Origin: Kineosporia corallincola
GTDB lineage: Bacteria > Actinomycetota > Actinomycetes > Actinomycetales > Kineosporiaceae
Assembly (NCBI RefSeq): GCF_018499875.1
Contig: NZ_JAHBAY010000005.1
Location: 310,001 to 374,000, forward strand
Direction: 5' to 3'
DNA: 64,000 nt
Positions 1-8,770 of the stretch are shown one piece after another. Position 1 is the first letter of the stretch, and each line of letters starts with the position of its first letter. The notes below the pieces were generated by a model. It was given only the letters and a program-made list of their open reading frames with translations, did not search any database and had not been told where the DNA came from. Made by a program: the position numbers and the translations under genes.

Positions 1-1729
1 GCAGCCTCATCACGTCGGTGAGCGCACCGCCGTAGATCACCTCGGCCTCGTTCTCGTCCCACTCGCCCTCGTCCTGGGTGTACACGGTGGTGTGCACCGG
101 GGCCACGATCCGCGCACCGGGCAGCTTCTCCTGCATGCGGTCGATGTCGCCGAGACTGATGCCCGGGGCTCCGTCGGGGGCGATCGTGAAGGGCGCGGTG
201 ACCCGGTTGCGCACGCCGTTGTCGCGGGCCAGGCCGACCGAGGCGGTGGCGCCCAGCAGCGAGGTGGCGATGCCGACGGTGAGCAGCACCGGCGCGGCGG
301 TGGCGGCGGTGCGGCGCCGGGCGGTGAGGGTGCTCTGGCGCACCAGCATCGGCCCGGCGTGCCGGGACCCGGCCAGGGGACGCATCAGCACCCGGGTGAG
401 CGGGCCGACCGCGACCGGGGCCAGCAGTGCGAACGCGATCACCGGCACCAGCAGCAGGGGCACATAGTTGTTGGGCGACAGGGTGATCCGCGGATCGAGC
501 CAGCCGATCCACACCACCACCCCGAGCGCGGTGGCCAGCGCCAGGCCGCCGACCACGCGGCGCCCGTTCTGGCCGGCCGTGTCGTCGGTGTCGGCCTCAC
601 GCAGCGCCTCCAGCGGGCGGATCCGCGAGGCCCGGCCGGCGGCCACCACCACGCCGAGCACCGCCATCAGCACCCCGCAGGCGAACGCCGCGACCAGCGG
701 CAGCACCACCAGCGTCAGGTAGGGGCCGTGGATGCCGAAGCCCTCCGGCGAGACCCCGAGCCGGTGCAGCCATCCGGCCAGGACGTTCGCACCGGCCAGG
801 CCCAGCGCGCAGCCGGCCAGCGAGGCACCGGCACCGACCAGCACGGCCTCCCCCAGCACCATCCGGCGCACCTGCCGGCCGGTGGCGCCGACGGCGCGCA
901 GCAGGGCGATCTCGCGGCGGCGCTGCACCACGGTGAAGGCGAAGGTGGAGGCCACCACGAACACCGCGGTCACCCCGGCGACGCTGGCCATCACCGGCAG
1001 CAGGGTCACGGTGTTGTCGATGTCTTCCAGGTCCTGTGCCCGGCTGTCGTCGAGGATGTGCCTGCGCTCGCCGGTGAGCACCTGGGCCCGGTCGCCGGTG
1101 ACCTGCCGCACCCGCTCCAGCGTGGCGGTGGGCACCACGGCCTGGATCCGCGGCGAGATGCGGGCTGCCTCGGCGGCGCTGAAGAACACCGCGTCCTCGT
1201 AGCCCACGTCGTTCGTGATGCCGCTGACCGTATAGGTGTTCGCGCCGTCGGCGGTCCACACCCCCACCCGGTCACCGACGTCCAGGCCGGTCGCCCGGGG
1301 GACGACGATCTGGCCGTTCCCGGCCGGCGCCGCGCCGGACTCCAGGTCGTAGCCGCCGTAGCGAGCCACCTCCCACGGGTGGCCCAGGCCGTTCTCCGGG
1401 CCGCCGGCGATGCGGGCCTCGAAGCTGCGGTCGACCGCGACCGGCCCGGTCTCCCGCAGGTCGGTGAGCAACGCCGGGTCCACCCCCTGCGCCTCCTCCA
1501 GCGAGCGCTGATGCAGGTCGTGCTGCACCGGGTTCCAGGACGGGTCGGTGGCGAACACCACGGCCGGGGCGGAGGCGAAGCGTTCCGGGGCGCGGTCGGG
1601 CCGTGACGCGGTGGCGCACAGCAGAAGGCCGACGGCGGCGATCTGGGCCACGCCCAGGACGAGGGCCAGCACGCTGCCGCTGAACCCGACCCAGCGGGCG
1701 CGCAGGGTCTGTGCGGCGACGGTCAGCAC
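1..1729 (-). CDS. FtsX/MacB-family ABC transporter permease (3' end outside window)
   Basis: The reading frame starts at a GTG (1729) overlapping the last codons of the ATP-binding gene and stays open to base 1, so the C-terminus is missing. An N-terminal membrane segment (about residues 15-40) is followed by a large extracytoplasmic domain. A conserved FtsX core with the [17 protein letters not shown] signature then leads into further hydrophobic segments. This order is typical of MacB/LolCDE-like permeases that act mechanically on envelope substrates rather than as ordinary importers. It would pair with the ATPase encoded just upstream and is probably controlled by the adjoining two-component system. 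The substrate cannot be read from the sequence. Family assignment is firm; export of a peptide, lipid or antibiotic is only a guess from context. Confidence 0.9.
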   Translation of the reverse strand, partial: MLTVAAQTLRARWVGFSGSVLALVLGVAQIAAVGLLLCATASRPDRAPERFASAPAVVFATDPSWNPVQHDLHQRSLEEAQGVDPALLTDLRETGPVAVDRSFEARIAGGPENGLGHPWEVARYGGYDLESGAAPAGNGQIVVPRATGLDVGDRVGVWTADGANTYTVSGITNDVGYEDAVFFSAAEAARISPRIQAVVPTATLERVRQVTGDRAQVLTGERRHILDDSRAQDLEDIDNTVTLLPVMASVAGVTAVFVVASTFAFTVVQRRREIALLRAVGATGRQVRRMVLGEAVLVGAGASLAGCALGLAGANVLAGWLHRLGVSPEGFGIHGPYLTLVVLPLVAAFACGVLMAVLGVVVAAGRASRIRPLEALREADTDDTAGQNGRRVVGGLALATALGVVVWIGWLDPRITLSPNNYVPLLLVPVIAFALLAPVAVGPLTRVLMRPLAGSRHAGPMLVRQSTLTARRRTAATAAPVLLTVGIATSLLGATASVGLARDNGVRNRVTAPFTIAPDGAPGISLGDIDRMQEKLPGARIVAPVHTTVYTQDEGEWDENEAEVIYGGALTDVMRL

Positions 1730-2559
1730 CGGTCCGACTCCAGACCCGTCATCCGGGCCGCCACCTGCGCGGCGGTCGGTTCGGTCAGTTCGCCCACCAG
1801 CCGGCCGTCGGCGAGGAACACCACCCGGTCGGCGTGCGCGGCGACCACCGGGTCGTGGGTGACCATCACGATGCTGTGCAGGCCGCCGCCGGGCGCCCCG
1901 AGCAGGTCGCGCAGGGTGGTCAGCAGTTCCCGGCCGGTGGTGGCGTCGAGGGCACCGGTCGGCTCGTCGGCGAACAGCACGGCCGGGCGGGCCACCAGGG
2001 CCCGGGCGATCGCGACCCGCTGCTGCTGGCCGCCGGAGAGCTGGTTGGGCCGGTGCCCGGCCCGGTCGGCCAGGCCGACGTCGGCCAGCGCCCGGGCCAC
2101 CAGGTCGCGGTCGGGGCGGCGGCCGGCCAGGCGCAGCGGCAGTTCGACGTTCTGCGCGGCGGTGAGCGAGGGCAGCAGGTTGAACGCCTGGAAGACGAAA
2201 CCGATGTGGTCGCGCCGCAGAAGGGTGAGGGCGGTCTCGTCGAGGCCGGTCAGGTCGGTGCCGCCGACCACCACCCGGCCGGAGTCGGGCCGGTCCAGCC
2301 CGGCCGCGCACTGGAGCAGGGTGGACTTGCCGGAGCCGGACGGCCCCATGATCGCGGTGAAGGCGCCCACCGGGAAGGTGATGCTGACCCCGTCCAGGGC
2401 CCGCACCTCGGTGCCCCCGGTGCGGTAGGTGCGGGTCAGGCCGGTGATCTGCACGGCCTCCGGCCGCCCGGAGCCGGAGGCCGGCTCCCACTGTTCCTGC
2501 ACGCGGACCTCGGTGCTGACGTCCACGTCGCTGCTCTTGCCTCGCATGGTTCCCCCCAC
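1723..2559 (-). CDS. ABC transporter ATP-binding protein, MacB/LolD type
   Basis: A 278-residue ATPase. Walker A (GPSGSGKST) lies at residues 72-80, followed by a Q-loop in '[13 protein letters not shown]', the signature LSGGQQQR near 168 and Walker B plus D-loop '[11 protein letters not shown]' near 188. The '[17 protein letters not shown]' stretch is characteristic of the MacB/LolD/FtsE branch that works with FtsX-like permeases. An extra N-terminal tail of about 35 residues precedes the fold, so a start at the internal ATG (2547) is equally possible. The stop codon overlaps the GTG of the permease, which implies translational coupling. It lies 13 bp after the DUF4097 gene in what looks like one operon with the kinase and regulator. 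Confidence 0.95.
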   Translation of the reverse strand: MGGTMRGKSSDVDVSTEVRVQEQWEPASGSGRPEAVQITGLTRTYRTGGTEVRALDGVSITFPVGAFTAIMGPSGSGKSTLLQCAAGLDRPDSGRVVVGGTDLTGLDETALTLLRRDHIGFVFQAFNLLPSLTAAQNVELPLRLAGRRPDRDLVARALADVGLADRAGHRPNQLSGGQQQRVAIARALVARPAVLFADEPTGALDATTGRELLTTLRDLLGAPGGGLHSIVMVTHDPVVAAHADRVVFLADGRLVGELTEPTAAQVAARMTGLESDRC

Positions 2560-2572
2560 TGTTCGTTGGTCC

Positions 2573-3352
2573 TCAGTCGCGGTACCCGACCTCGACGCTG
2601 CCGGCGTCCACGGTGGCCGTGATCGTCGCCTCGGCGTCCGGGTCGGGGGTGAAACCCACTGTCGCCTCCTGGGAATCGGAGTGCGCCACGACCGCGTAGG
2701 CGCCGCTCGGCACCAGCACCGAGACGTCCCCGGCGCTGGTCACCGCCCGCACCCGCCGCGGTGGTGACGCGTAGCTCAGCTCCGCGTCACCGGCCTGGGC
2801 CTCGACGTCGGTGCTGGTGGCGTTCAGATCGTCACCGCTGATGCTGCCCTTCTGGGTGCGGGCGTGGATGCTGCCGCCCACCCCGGACAACTCGATGTCG
2901 CCGGCGCTGCTGCTGAGCCGGACGTCGCCGCCGACGCCGGTGACGCTGAGCGTGCCCGCCTCGGTTTTCGCCTCGACGTCGGCACCGGCCGGGACCTGGA
3001 TCTCGAAATCGGCCGAGCAGTCGTCGATCCCGGCCACCCCGCCCTCGGGACAGCGGACGTCGAGGTGCAGGACGTCGCCCTGCCAGTGCTGCTCGACCCG
3101 GGGCCGGGCCCCGATCGACCAGGTGGTCCGGCGGGACAGGGTGACCTGGCCGTCCGGGCCGTCGGTCACGGTGGCGTCGCCGGCGTTGGAGTCCACCACC
3201 ACCTTGCTGACCGGGTGGGTGAGGGTGGCGTCGTCCTCGCCGTGCTGGGCCGGGACGGCGGCACCGGCGAACACCCGGCCGACCGACACCAGCACGATCA
3301 CGGTGGCCACGGCCCCCGCCGCCAGCCAGACCGCGCGCAGTTGCATGTTCAT
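2573..3352 (-). CDS. Membrane-anchored DUF4097-type beta-helix protein
   Basis: A 259-residue protein with a single N-terminal membrane segment (about 7-29) and no lipobox. The extracytoplasmic part consists of repeated short strands such as 'VEAKTEAGTLSVTGVGGDVRLSS' style turns, with alternating D-V-x-L/V-S-S-A-G-D-I units typical of DUF4097 (putative adhesin) domains. Such proteins often accompany two-component systems and ABC exporters in actinobacteria and may sense or buffer envelope stress, but no activity is established. Its ATG overlaps the stop of the response regulator gene (ATGA), so it is translationally coupled to it. The domain call is good; the role is inferred from context. 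Confidence 0.8.
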   Translation of the reverse strand: MNMQLRAVWLAAGAVATVIVLVSVGRVFAGAAVPAQHGEDDATLTHPVSKVVVDSNAGDATVTDGPDGQVTLSRRTTWSIGARPRVEQHWQGDVLHLDVRCPEGGVAGIDDCSADFEIQVPAGADVEAKTEAGTLSVTGVGGDVRLSSSAGDIELSGVGGSIHARTQKGSISGDDLNATSTDVEAQAGDAELSYASPPRRVRAVTSAGDVSVLVPSGAYAVVAHSDSQEATVGFTPDPDAEATITATVDAGSVEVGYRD

Positions 3353-4026
3353 GGCCGTCCCCCGCCGCTCGCCCGGTCGGTGGGGTCCTCCACGCCCAGG
3401 TACCGCAGCACTGCGAGCACCCGGCGGTGGTCCTCCTCGCCCCCGGTGATGTCCAGTTTCGTGAAGATCGCGTTGATGTGCTTGGCCACCGCGCTCTCGC
3501 TGATCGACAGCGCGCCGGCGATACCGGAGTTGGACCGGCCCTGGGCCATCACCTCGAGCACCTCGCGCTCGCGGGGCGAGAGCCGCTCGATCGGGCTGCG
3601 GCGGCGCAGCAGCAGCTGCGACACCACCTCCGGATCGAGCGCGGTGCCGCCGCCCGCCACCCGGCGCACCGCGTCGATGAACTCCTGGACGTCGGCCACC
3701 CGGTCCTTCAGCAGGTAGCCGACGCGTTCGGTGCCGGTGGCGAGCAGCTCGTTGGCGTAGCGTTCCTCCACGCTCTGGGAGAGCACGACGATGGCGACAC
3801 CCGGCTGCTCGCGGCGGATCCGGATCGCGGCCCGCAGCCCGTCGTCGGTCAGGTCGGGCGGCATCCGCACGTCGATGACGGCCAGGTCGGGCGGGTCCTG
3901 GGCGACCGAGGCGACCAGCGCGTCGGCGTCGCCCACGGCGGCCGTCACCGACAGCCCGTTCATCTCCAGCAGTCTGGCCAGGCCCTCGCGCAGCAGCACC
4001 GAGTCCTCGGCGATCAGAACGCGCAC
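3349..4026 (-). CDS. NarL/FixJ-type response regulator
   Basis: A 225-residue regulator. The receiver domain (1-120) has the acidic pair E7/D8, phosphoacceptor D52 in 'DLAVIDVRMPP' and the conserved Lys near 107 (LLKD). A C-terminal LuxR-type helix-turn-helix (about 155-215) carries the 'LSPREREVLEVMAQGRSN' recognition pattern. The GTG start lies 13 bp inside the 3' end of the kinase gene, so the two proteins are a cognate pair. It would activate or repress the downstream DUF4097/ABC genes, with which it is co-transcribed. The call is secure; targets are inferred. Confidence 0.96.
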   Translation of the reverse strand: MRVLIAEDSVLLREGLARLLEMNGLSVTAAVGDADALVASVAQDPPDLAVIDVRMPPDLTDDGLRAAIRIRREQPGVAIVVLSQSVEERYANELLATGTERVGYLLKDRVADVQEFIDAVRRVAGGGTALDPEVVSQLLLRRRSPIERLSPREREVLEVMAQGRSNSGIAGALSISESAVAKHINAIFTKLDITGGEEDHRRVLAVLRYLGVEDPTDRASGGGRP

Positions 4027-5303
4027 GGCAACTCCGCGGTGATCGTGGTCGGTCCCCCGGCGGGGCTGTCGATGCGCAGCGTGCCGTCCACCGAGGCGAC
4101 CCGGTCGGTCAGCCCCTTCAGGCCGCTGCCGCCGCCGACCCGGGCCCCGCCCACGCCGTCGTCGGTGACCTGCACCCGCAGTACCCCGTCGGCCTCATGC
4201 ACGGCGATGTCGACGGTGGTGGCACCGGAGTGCCGCACGGCGTTGGTCAGGGTCTCGGCGACGACGAAGTAGGCGACCGCCTCCAGGGCGATCGGCGGGC
4301 GCTGCTCGGGCAGGTCGACCTCCAGCCGCACCGGCACGGCCGAGCGGGCGGCGATGCCGGACAGCGCGGCGTCGAGGCCACGGTCGTCGAGCACCGCCGG
4401 GTACAGCCCGCGCACCAGGTCACGCAGCTCCGACAGCACCAGCTTGGCCTCCTCGTGGGCGTCCTGCACCGCCAGCTTCGCGCCCTCGGGCAGGTCGGGG
4501 TGGGCGGTGCGCAGGATGCCGAGGTTCATCGCCAGCGACATCAGCCGCTGCTGGACGCCGTCGTGCAGGTCGCGCTCGATGCGGCGGCGCTCGGCGTCGG
4601 CGGCGCTGACGGCGGCGGCCCGGCCGGCCCCGACCGCGGTGAGCCGCTGCCCCAGCTGGATGCGGCGGTTGACGCCCAGCAGCGCCTGCGCGGCGCGGGA
4701 GTCGGCCTCGGCCAGCCCGGCGGCCAGCAGCGGGGTGGCCAGCAGGATCACGACGCCGGCCAGGCAGAACCCGATCTGGGTGACGGCCAGGTGCAGGTCG
4801 GTGCCGAACGGTCCGCCGGACGGCAGCGACCAGCCGTAGGACGGCAGCAGTGTGAGTGCCACGCCCGCCACCCAGCCCAGCCCCACCAGCAGGGCGCCGG
4901 CGCCGGAGGCCGCGGCCAGCAGGTGGTAGCCGGTCTGTCGCCAGAAGCCCTCCGAGCGCAGGTCGGTGAGCCGCCGGCCGAACCATCCCCGTTCGGCGTA
5001 GTCGGGCCGGTCGGGCGGGATCGGCACGCCGCGGAACGCCAGGTGCCGGGAACGTTGCAGATCGGTCAGGACCCGCACGAGGAACAGCAGCAGCCCCGAC
5101 GCCACCAGCCCGCCGACCACGCTCACCGCGAGCGTGGCGGCCAGGGTGATCAGGACGAGCACCCCGGCCGCCCCGGCGATCCCCAGCGGCACGTTGACGC
5201 AGAGATAGGCGGTGTCGAGCCAGGCCTGACGGCTGACCGGGCCGCGCGCCACGGCGAGGGCGGCCTGCCGGCCGCTCACCGTGCGCACTTCCCCCTCATC
5301 CAT
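4014..5303 (-). CDS. Sensor histidine kinase, HisKA_3/NarX-type
   Basis: A 429-residue kinase with two pairs of N-terminal hydrophobic segments (about 45-80 and 120-200). The dimerisation helix contains the phosphorylated His247 in 'ERDLHDGVQQRL', and the HATPase_c domain has N-box 'ETLTNAVRHS' and G-box 'DDGVGG...GSGLKGL'. I place the start at the ATG (5303) of M-D-E-G-E-V-R, because the open frame upstream of it has poor coding character. The membrane arrangement without a large loop suggests sensing within or at the membrane, as in cell-envelope-stress kinases. It is the first gene of the 5-gene operon running to the window edge and overlaps its regulator by 13 bp. Confidence 0.93.
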   Translation of the reverse strand: MDEGEVRTVSGRQAALAVARGPVSRQAWLDTAYLCVNVPLGIAGAAGVLVLITLAATLAVSVVGGLVASGLLLFLVRVLTDLQRSRHLAFRGVPIPPDRPDYAERGWFGRRLTDLRSEGFWRQTGYHLLAAASGAGALLVGLGWVAGVALTLLPSYGWSLPSGGPFGTDLHLAVTQIGFCLAGVVILLATPLLAAGLAEADSRAAQALLGVNRRIQLGQRLTAVGAGRAAAVSAADAERRRIERDLHDGVQQRLMSLAMNLGILRTAHPDLPEGAKLAVQDAHEEAKLVLSELRDLVRGLYPAVLDDRGLDAALSGIAARSAVPVRLEVDLPEQRPPIALEAVAYFVVAETLTNAVRHSGATTVDIAVHEADGVLRVQVTDDGVGGARVGGGSGLKGLTDRVASVDGTLRIDSPAGGPTTITAELPCAF

Positions 5304-5393
5304 GCGTCGACCGTAGGCAACCCCGGCGGTGACCCGCGAGTACCCCAGCACCCGTTTCCGCCCTGTACCCAGCTCCACCCCTGTTCCGGCTCG

Positions 5394-5441
5394 GCCTTCA
5401 CCCGGGCCTTCATTCAGACCTTCACTCGAGCCTTCATTCAG
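5394..5441. repeat. Four 12-bp imperfect tandem repeats
   Basis: Four consecutive units (5394-5405, 5406-5417, 5418-5429, 5430-5441) follow the pattern RCCTTCAYYCRR; units 2 and 4 are identical (GCCTTCATTCAG). The array lies between the stop of the oxygenase gene and the kinase gene. No hairpin is evident, so it is not an obvious terminator. Confidence 0.85.
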
Positions 5442-5447
5442 GCAGGC

Positions 5448-6431
5448 CTACGGCGTCCCGGCGGCGGTCCGGGCGGCCGTCAGGTCCACCACCGGCCGCG
5501 AGGACGGCTCGGCCATCGCCACCGCGATCCGCCGGGGGCCGGTGAACGGTTCCCGGCCGTGCGCGGCCGCCATGTTGTCCACCACCAGCACGTCGCCCTG
5601 CCGCCAGTCGAAGCGGGTGGACGCCTGGCGGTAGCAGGCGCGCAGGTGGTCCATCACGTCGTCCGGGATGCGCCCGCCGTCGCCGAAGTAGGTGTTGGTC
5701 GGCAGGTCCGGCTCGTCGAAGATGCCCAGCAGTCCCTCCCGCACCTCGGCGGCGAGGGTGCCGACGTGGAAGAACGTGGCGTGGTTGAACCACACCGGCT
5801 CACCAGTCACCGGGTGCGTGTGGACGGCGTCCCGGACCGCGGTCGTGCGCAGTCCGTCGTCCCCCAGCCACTCCGATCGCATGCCCCGGTCCCGGCAGTA
5901 CCGCTCGACCCGGGAGCGGTCGCCGGTGCCGAACAGCTCGCGCCAGGGCACCCCGAACCCGGGACGGAAGTTGCGCACCACCCGCCAGCGGCGGCGGGTG
6001 AACTCCTCGCGCACCGACTCGTCGACCGTGCGCCAGACCCGCCGGATGTCGGCCAGCGGCGTGGCGCCCTGGGTGAGCGGCTCACGCAGGCAGTGGAAGA
6101 ACAGCGTGCGCGGCCACACGGCCTGGTACGAGTTCTCGTTGTGCAGGAAGATCTCCTCGGCCGGCGGGTAGTCGGTCGAGGTGTAGATGTCGCCCTTGAT
6201 GCTGTGCCGCGGCGAGGACCGCTCGGCGTAGGTGAGCGGGTCGTCGCCCGACACCGCCCGCACCACGTCGGCGAAACCGTCCACCCCGCCGATCGCGAAC
6301 CCGCGCAGCAGCACCGCCCCGCGCTCGGCCAGATCGCGCCGCAGCGCCGGGCGGTCCTTCGAGATGCGTTCCAGCACGGACGTTCCCGACCCGTCGTCCT
6401 CGAACAGGGCGGGCAGCAGGTCCTGGCTCAT
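5448..6431 (-). CDS. SyrP/TauD-type Fe(II)/2-oxoglutarate oxygenase 1
   Basis: A 327-residue non-haem iron oxygenase, the usual length for SyrP-like amino-acid hydroxylases. Visible features are the iron ligands H97 and E99 in 'FLHNENSYQ', the W-P-R-T-L-F-F-H-C strand after it, the distal ligand H291 in 'AAAHGREPFTGPRR' and the 2-oxoglutarate-binding Arg just downstream. H-x-E instead of H-x-D is known in SyrP, AsnO, VioC and clavaminate-synthase relatives. It would hydroxylate a free or carrier-bound amino-acid side chain, most plausibly for the neighbouring NRPS. It follows the second oxygenase by 13 bp with a good GGGGGA ribosome site and is co-transcribed with it. Substrate and stereochemistry cannot be read. 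Confidence 0.9.
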   Translation of the reverse strand: MSQDLLPALFEDDGSGTSVLERISKDRPALRRDLAERGAVLLRGFAIGGVDGFADVVRAVSGDDPLTYAERSSPRHSIKGDIYTSTDYPPAEEIFLHNENSYQAVWPRTLFFHCLREPLTQGATPLADIRRVWRTVDESVREEFTRRRWRVVRNFRPGFGVPWRELFGTGDRSRVERYCRDRGMRSEWLGDDGLRTTAVRDAVHTHPVTGEPVWFNHATFFHVGTLAAEVREGLLGIFDEPDLPTNTYFGDGGRIPDDVMDHLRACYRQASTRFDWRQGDVLVVDNMAAAHGREPFTGPRRIAVAMAEPSSRPVVDLTAARTAAGTP

Positions 6432-6444
6432 CGTCGTCCCCCGT

Positions 6445-7374
6445 TCAGTCCGACATCGCGACGAGAACCCGCCGCGGCCCGGTGAACGATCGCCGGCCGT
6501 GCCCGACCGAGATGTTGTCGATGAGCATCAGGTCGCCGGTGTTCCAGTCCACGTCGACGGCGGCCTCCAGACCGCGGTCGCGCACCTGGATCGCGTACTC
6601 CCCCGGGATCGGGCTGCCGTCGGCGAACCTGACCGACTGCGGCAGCTCGTCCTCCGGCATGATCTTCGCCAGCGCCGCGGCGGTCTCGTCGCCGAGGGCG
6701 GCGGCGTGCCACTGGTCGGACTGGTTGAACCACACCTCGTTCTGGTTCACCGGGTGCTTGATCGTGGCCGGGCGCACCATGTCGACCCGCAGGCCGCCGT
6801 CGCCCTTCCACTCCCAGGTGGCGCCGGAGGCGGTGAGCAGCTCCTGCACCTGGTCCCGGTCGGTGGACTCGAAGGTGGCCTGCCAGCTCTTGCCCAGGCC
6901 CAGCCCGTCGTGCAGGTTCTGGGTGTAGCGCACACCGCCGGCGAACGCGTCGCGCACCTCGTCGTCGAGGGCCTCCAGCCAGGCGGTGCCGTCCACGATC
7001 GGGGTGGCGCCACCGGTGGCCGGCGCGACCTCGCAGAAGAACATCAGCCGGGCCGGCCAGCTGGCCGCGTAGGACAGCTCGTTGTGCATGGAAATGGTGT
7101 ATTCGGGCGGGTACTCGGTGGAGGTGTAGACGTTCTTGCCCACCTTGGTGCGCGGCGAGTTGCCGTGCACGTAGGCCAGGCGGTTGGGCAGCAGCAGGTC
7201 GATGGCGCTCTCCAGGGTGCCGGGGGTGACCCCGAAACCGCGGAACACCAGCGCCTTGTGCTCGGTCAGCAGGGAGTCCAGCGCGGCCTCGGCGCGCAGG
7301 TACTCGACCAGACCCGCGGCGGTGGCGGGCGCGCGGACGGTGCCGGGCGTGATCTCCAGTGGTTGCCAGCTCAT
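6445..7374 (-). CDS. SyrP/TauD-type Fe(II)/2-oxoglutarate oxygenase 2
   Basis: A paralogue of the next gene with near-identical spacing. H97 and E99 lie in 'SMHNELSYA', H292 in 'ISVGHGRRSFTGPRR', and the T-S-T-E-Y-P-P motif precedes the first ligand pair. The start at ATG 7374 (M-S-W-Q-P-L) gives 309 residues, typical for the family; the longer open frame upstream runs through the promoter region and was not used. It heads a two-gene unit separated from the exporter gene by 79 bp that contain the 20-bp element shared with the main operon. Two paralogous hydroxylases suggest either two hydroxylated residues or successive oxidations of one residue. Confidence 0.9.
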   Translation of the reverse strand: MSWQPLEITPGTVRAPATAAGLVEYLRAEAALDSLLTEHKALVFRGFGVTPGTLESAIDLLLPNRLAYVHGNSPRTKVGKNVYTSTEYPPEYTISMHNELSYAASWPARLMFFCEVAPATGGATPIVDGTAWLEALDDEVRDAFAGGVRYTQNLHDGLGLGKSWQATFESTDRDQVQELLTASGATWEWKGDGGLRVDMVRPATIKHPVNQNEVWFNQSDQWHAAALGDETAAALAKIMPEDELPQSVRFADGSPIPGEYAIQVRDRGLEAAVDVDWNTGDLMLIDNISVGHGRRSFTGPRRVLVAMSD

Positions 7375-7431
7375 GATCGGTGAACTGCCTTTCTCTGAGC
7401 GCGGTCTCCGGTGGTGCACGACGGTGTCACG

Positions 7432-7451
7432 GGGGTCTATACGTTTCCGAT
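7432..7451 (-). promoter_or_regulatory. Copy 1 of a 20-bp cluster motif
   Basis: The plus strand reads GGGGTCTATACGTTTCCGAT. It matches the site at 20812-20831 at 16 of 20 positions, with the cores CTATA and GTTTCC identical. On the transcribed (minus) strand the core is ATCGGAAACGTATAG, ending about 58 bp upstream of the oxygenase start at 7374. Either an activator operator or a promoter element would fit. Confidence 0.6.
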
Positions 7452-7453
7452 AC

Positions 7454-8770
7454 TCAGCGGCTGTGCCGGCCACCGGCCAGGTGCCGGCCCCTGCTCCTGC
7501 GGCGGCCGGCGCGGGGGCCGAACACCAGCGCGGCGACGGCGGCCAGGCCGGCCATGACCGCCGAGAAGACCAGCATCGCGGTGCGGGTTCCGGCCTCCTG
7601 CAACAGATATCCGGCCCCGAGCGCCCCGAAGGCGCTGAAGCCGGAGACCATCAGGAACACCACACTGCCGACCCGGCCCTGCAACCGGTCGGGGGTGACC
7701 CGCATCTGGTGCACGGTGCCGGCCACGGTGACCGACGCGCCGATCCCGGACATCAGCGCGAACAGGCCACCCAGCAGCCAGGCGTCGCGGGTGAGGGCCA
7801 TGCCGGGCAGCACCAGGGCCCAGACCAGGTAGGTGACCACCATGATCCGTTCCATCCCGGCGCGCTGGATCCAGCGGCCGCCGGCCAGGGCGCCGAGCAG
7901 GCCGCCGACGCCACCGGCGGCCAGGATCAGGCTGACCGAGACCGGCGACCGCCCGGTGTCTTTCGCGATGAACTGGAGAGCCAGGATGATGCCCTGGAAG
8001 ATCATGTTGCTGACGGCCACGAGCACCAGGGCGATCCGCAGGTCGCGCTCGCGCCACACCCAGGCCAGCCCTTCGCGCACCTCGGCCCACGGGGAACGGC
8101 GGGTCTTACCGGCCGGGTGCGGTGGCGGGGGCATCGGCCCGCGCAGCAGCAGGATGCTGATCAGCGAGAACAGGTAGAGGGCCGCGCTGCACGCGAACGG
8201 CGCCCAGCGCGTCAGCTCGTACAGGGCGCCGCCGGCCGGGTGCCCGCCGAGCGCGGCCGCGCGCGCCCTGGCCTCGTTGCGGGCCAGGGCGCTCGGCAGT
8301 TGCTTCCTGGGGACGACGAAACGGACCGCCCCGCGCTCGCTCAGCGTGTAGAACACCGTGAAGGTACCCTGCACGAAGGCCACGACGGCGAGGTGCCACA
8401 GCCACACGTGCCCGAGCACCAGCGCGAGCGCCACCGAGCCGATACCGGCCAGGCGCACCAGGTCGGCCACGATCATCACCCGGCGCCGGTCCCAGCGGTC
8501 CACGAGCACCCCGGCCGGCAGCTGCACCAGCAACTGGGGCAGCAGCGCGGCGAACGCGACCAGACCGGCCAGGCCCTTGGCGTAACCCTCGTAGATCACC
8601 ACGAAGGTGAAGGGCGCGGCGCTGAACCGCTCGGCCAGCACCGCCGCCCCGGAACCGGCCCACATCAGCAGGAACTGGCGGTTGCGGCCGAGCGGGATCT
8701 CCTCCTGGTTCTCGTCGTCCCTGCCGTCCTTGCCGCCGGACGGGCGGGCGGCGGGCTCGGCCAGGGTCAC
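7454..8770 (-). CDS. MFS exporter of the biosynthetic cluster
   Basis: A 438-residue transporter with about twelve hydrophobic segments. After the first helices it carries the MFS loop 'LLVDRWDRRRVMIVADLVRLAG', related to the drug-efflux motif found in macrolide/enterobactin-type exporters (EntS/MefA branch). The GTG at 8770 overlaps the TGA of the carbamoyltransferase gene (GTGA) and was chosen over the longer frame upstream, which would lie inside that gene. As the last gene of the long operon, it most likely exports the product and confers self-protection. The family is clear; the role is from context. Confidence 0.88.
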   Translation of the reverse strand: MTLAEPAARPSGGKDGRDDENQEEIPLGRNRQFLLMWAGSGAAVLAERFSAAPFTFVVIYEGYAKGLAGLVAFAALLPQLLVQLPAGVLVDRWDRRRVMIVADLVRLAGIGSVALALVLGHVWLWHLAVVAFVQGTFTVFYTLSERGAVRFVVPRKQLPSALARNEARARAAALGGHPAGGALYELTRWAPFACSAALYLFSLISILLLRGPMPPPPHPAGKTRRSPWAEVREGLAWVWRERDLRIALVLVAVSNMIFQGIILALQFIAKDTGRSPVSVSLILAAGGVGGLLGALAGGRWIQRAGMERIMVVTYLVWALVLPGMALTRDAWLLGGLFALMSGIGASVTVAGTVHQMRVTPDRLQGRVGSVVFLMVSGFSAFGALGAGYLLQEAGTRTAMLVFSAVMAGLAAVAALVFGPRAGRRRSRGRHLAGGRHSR

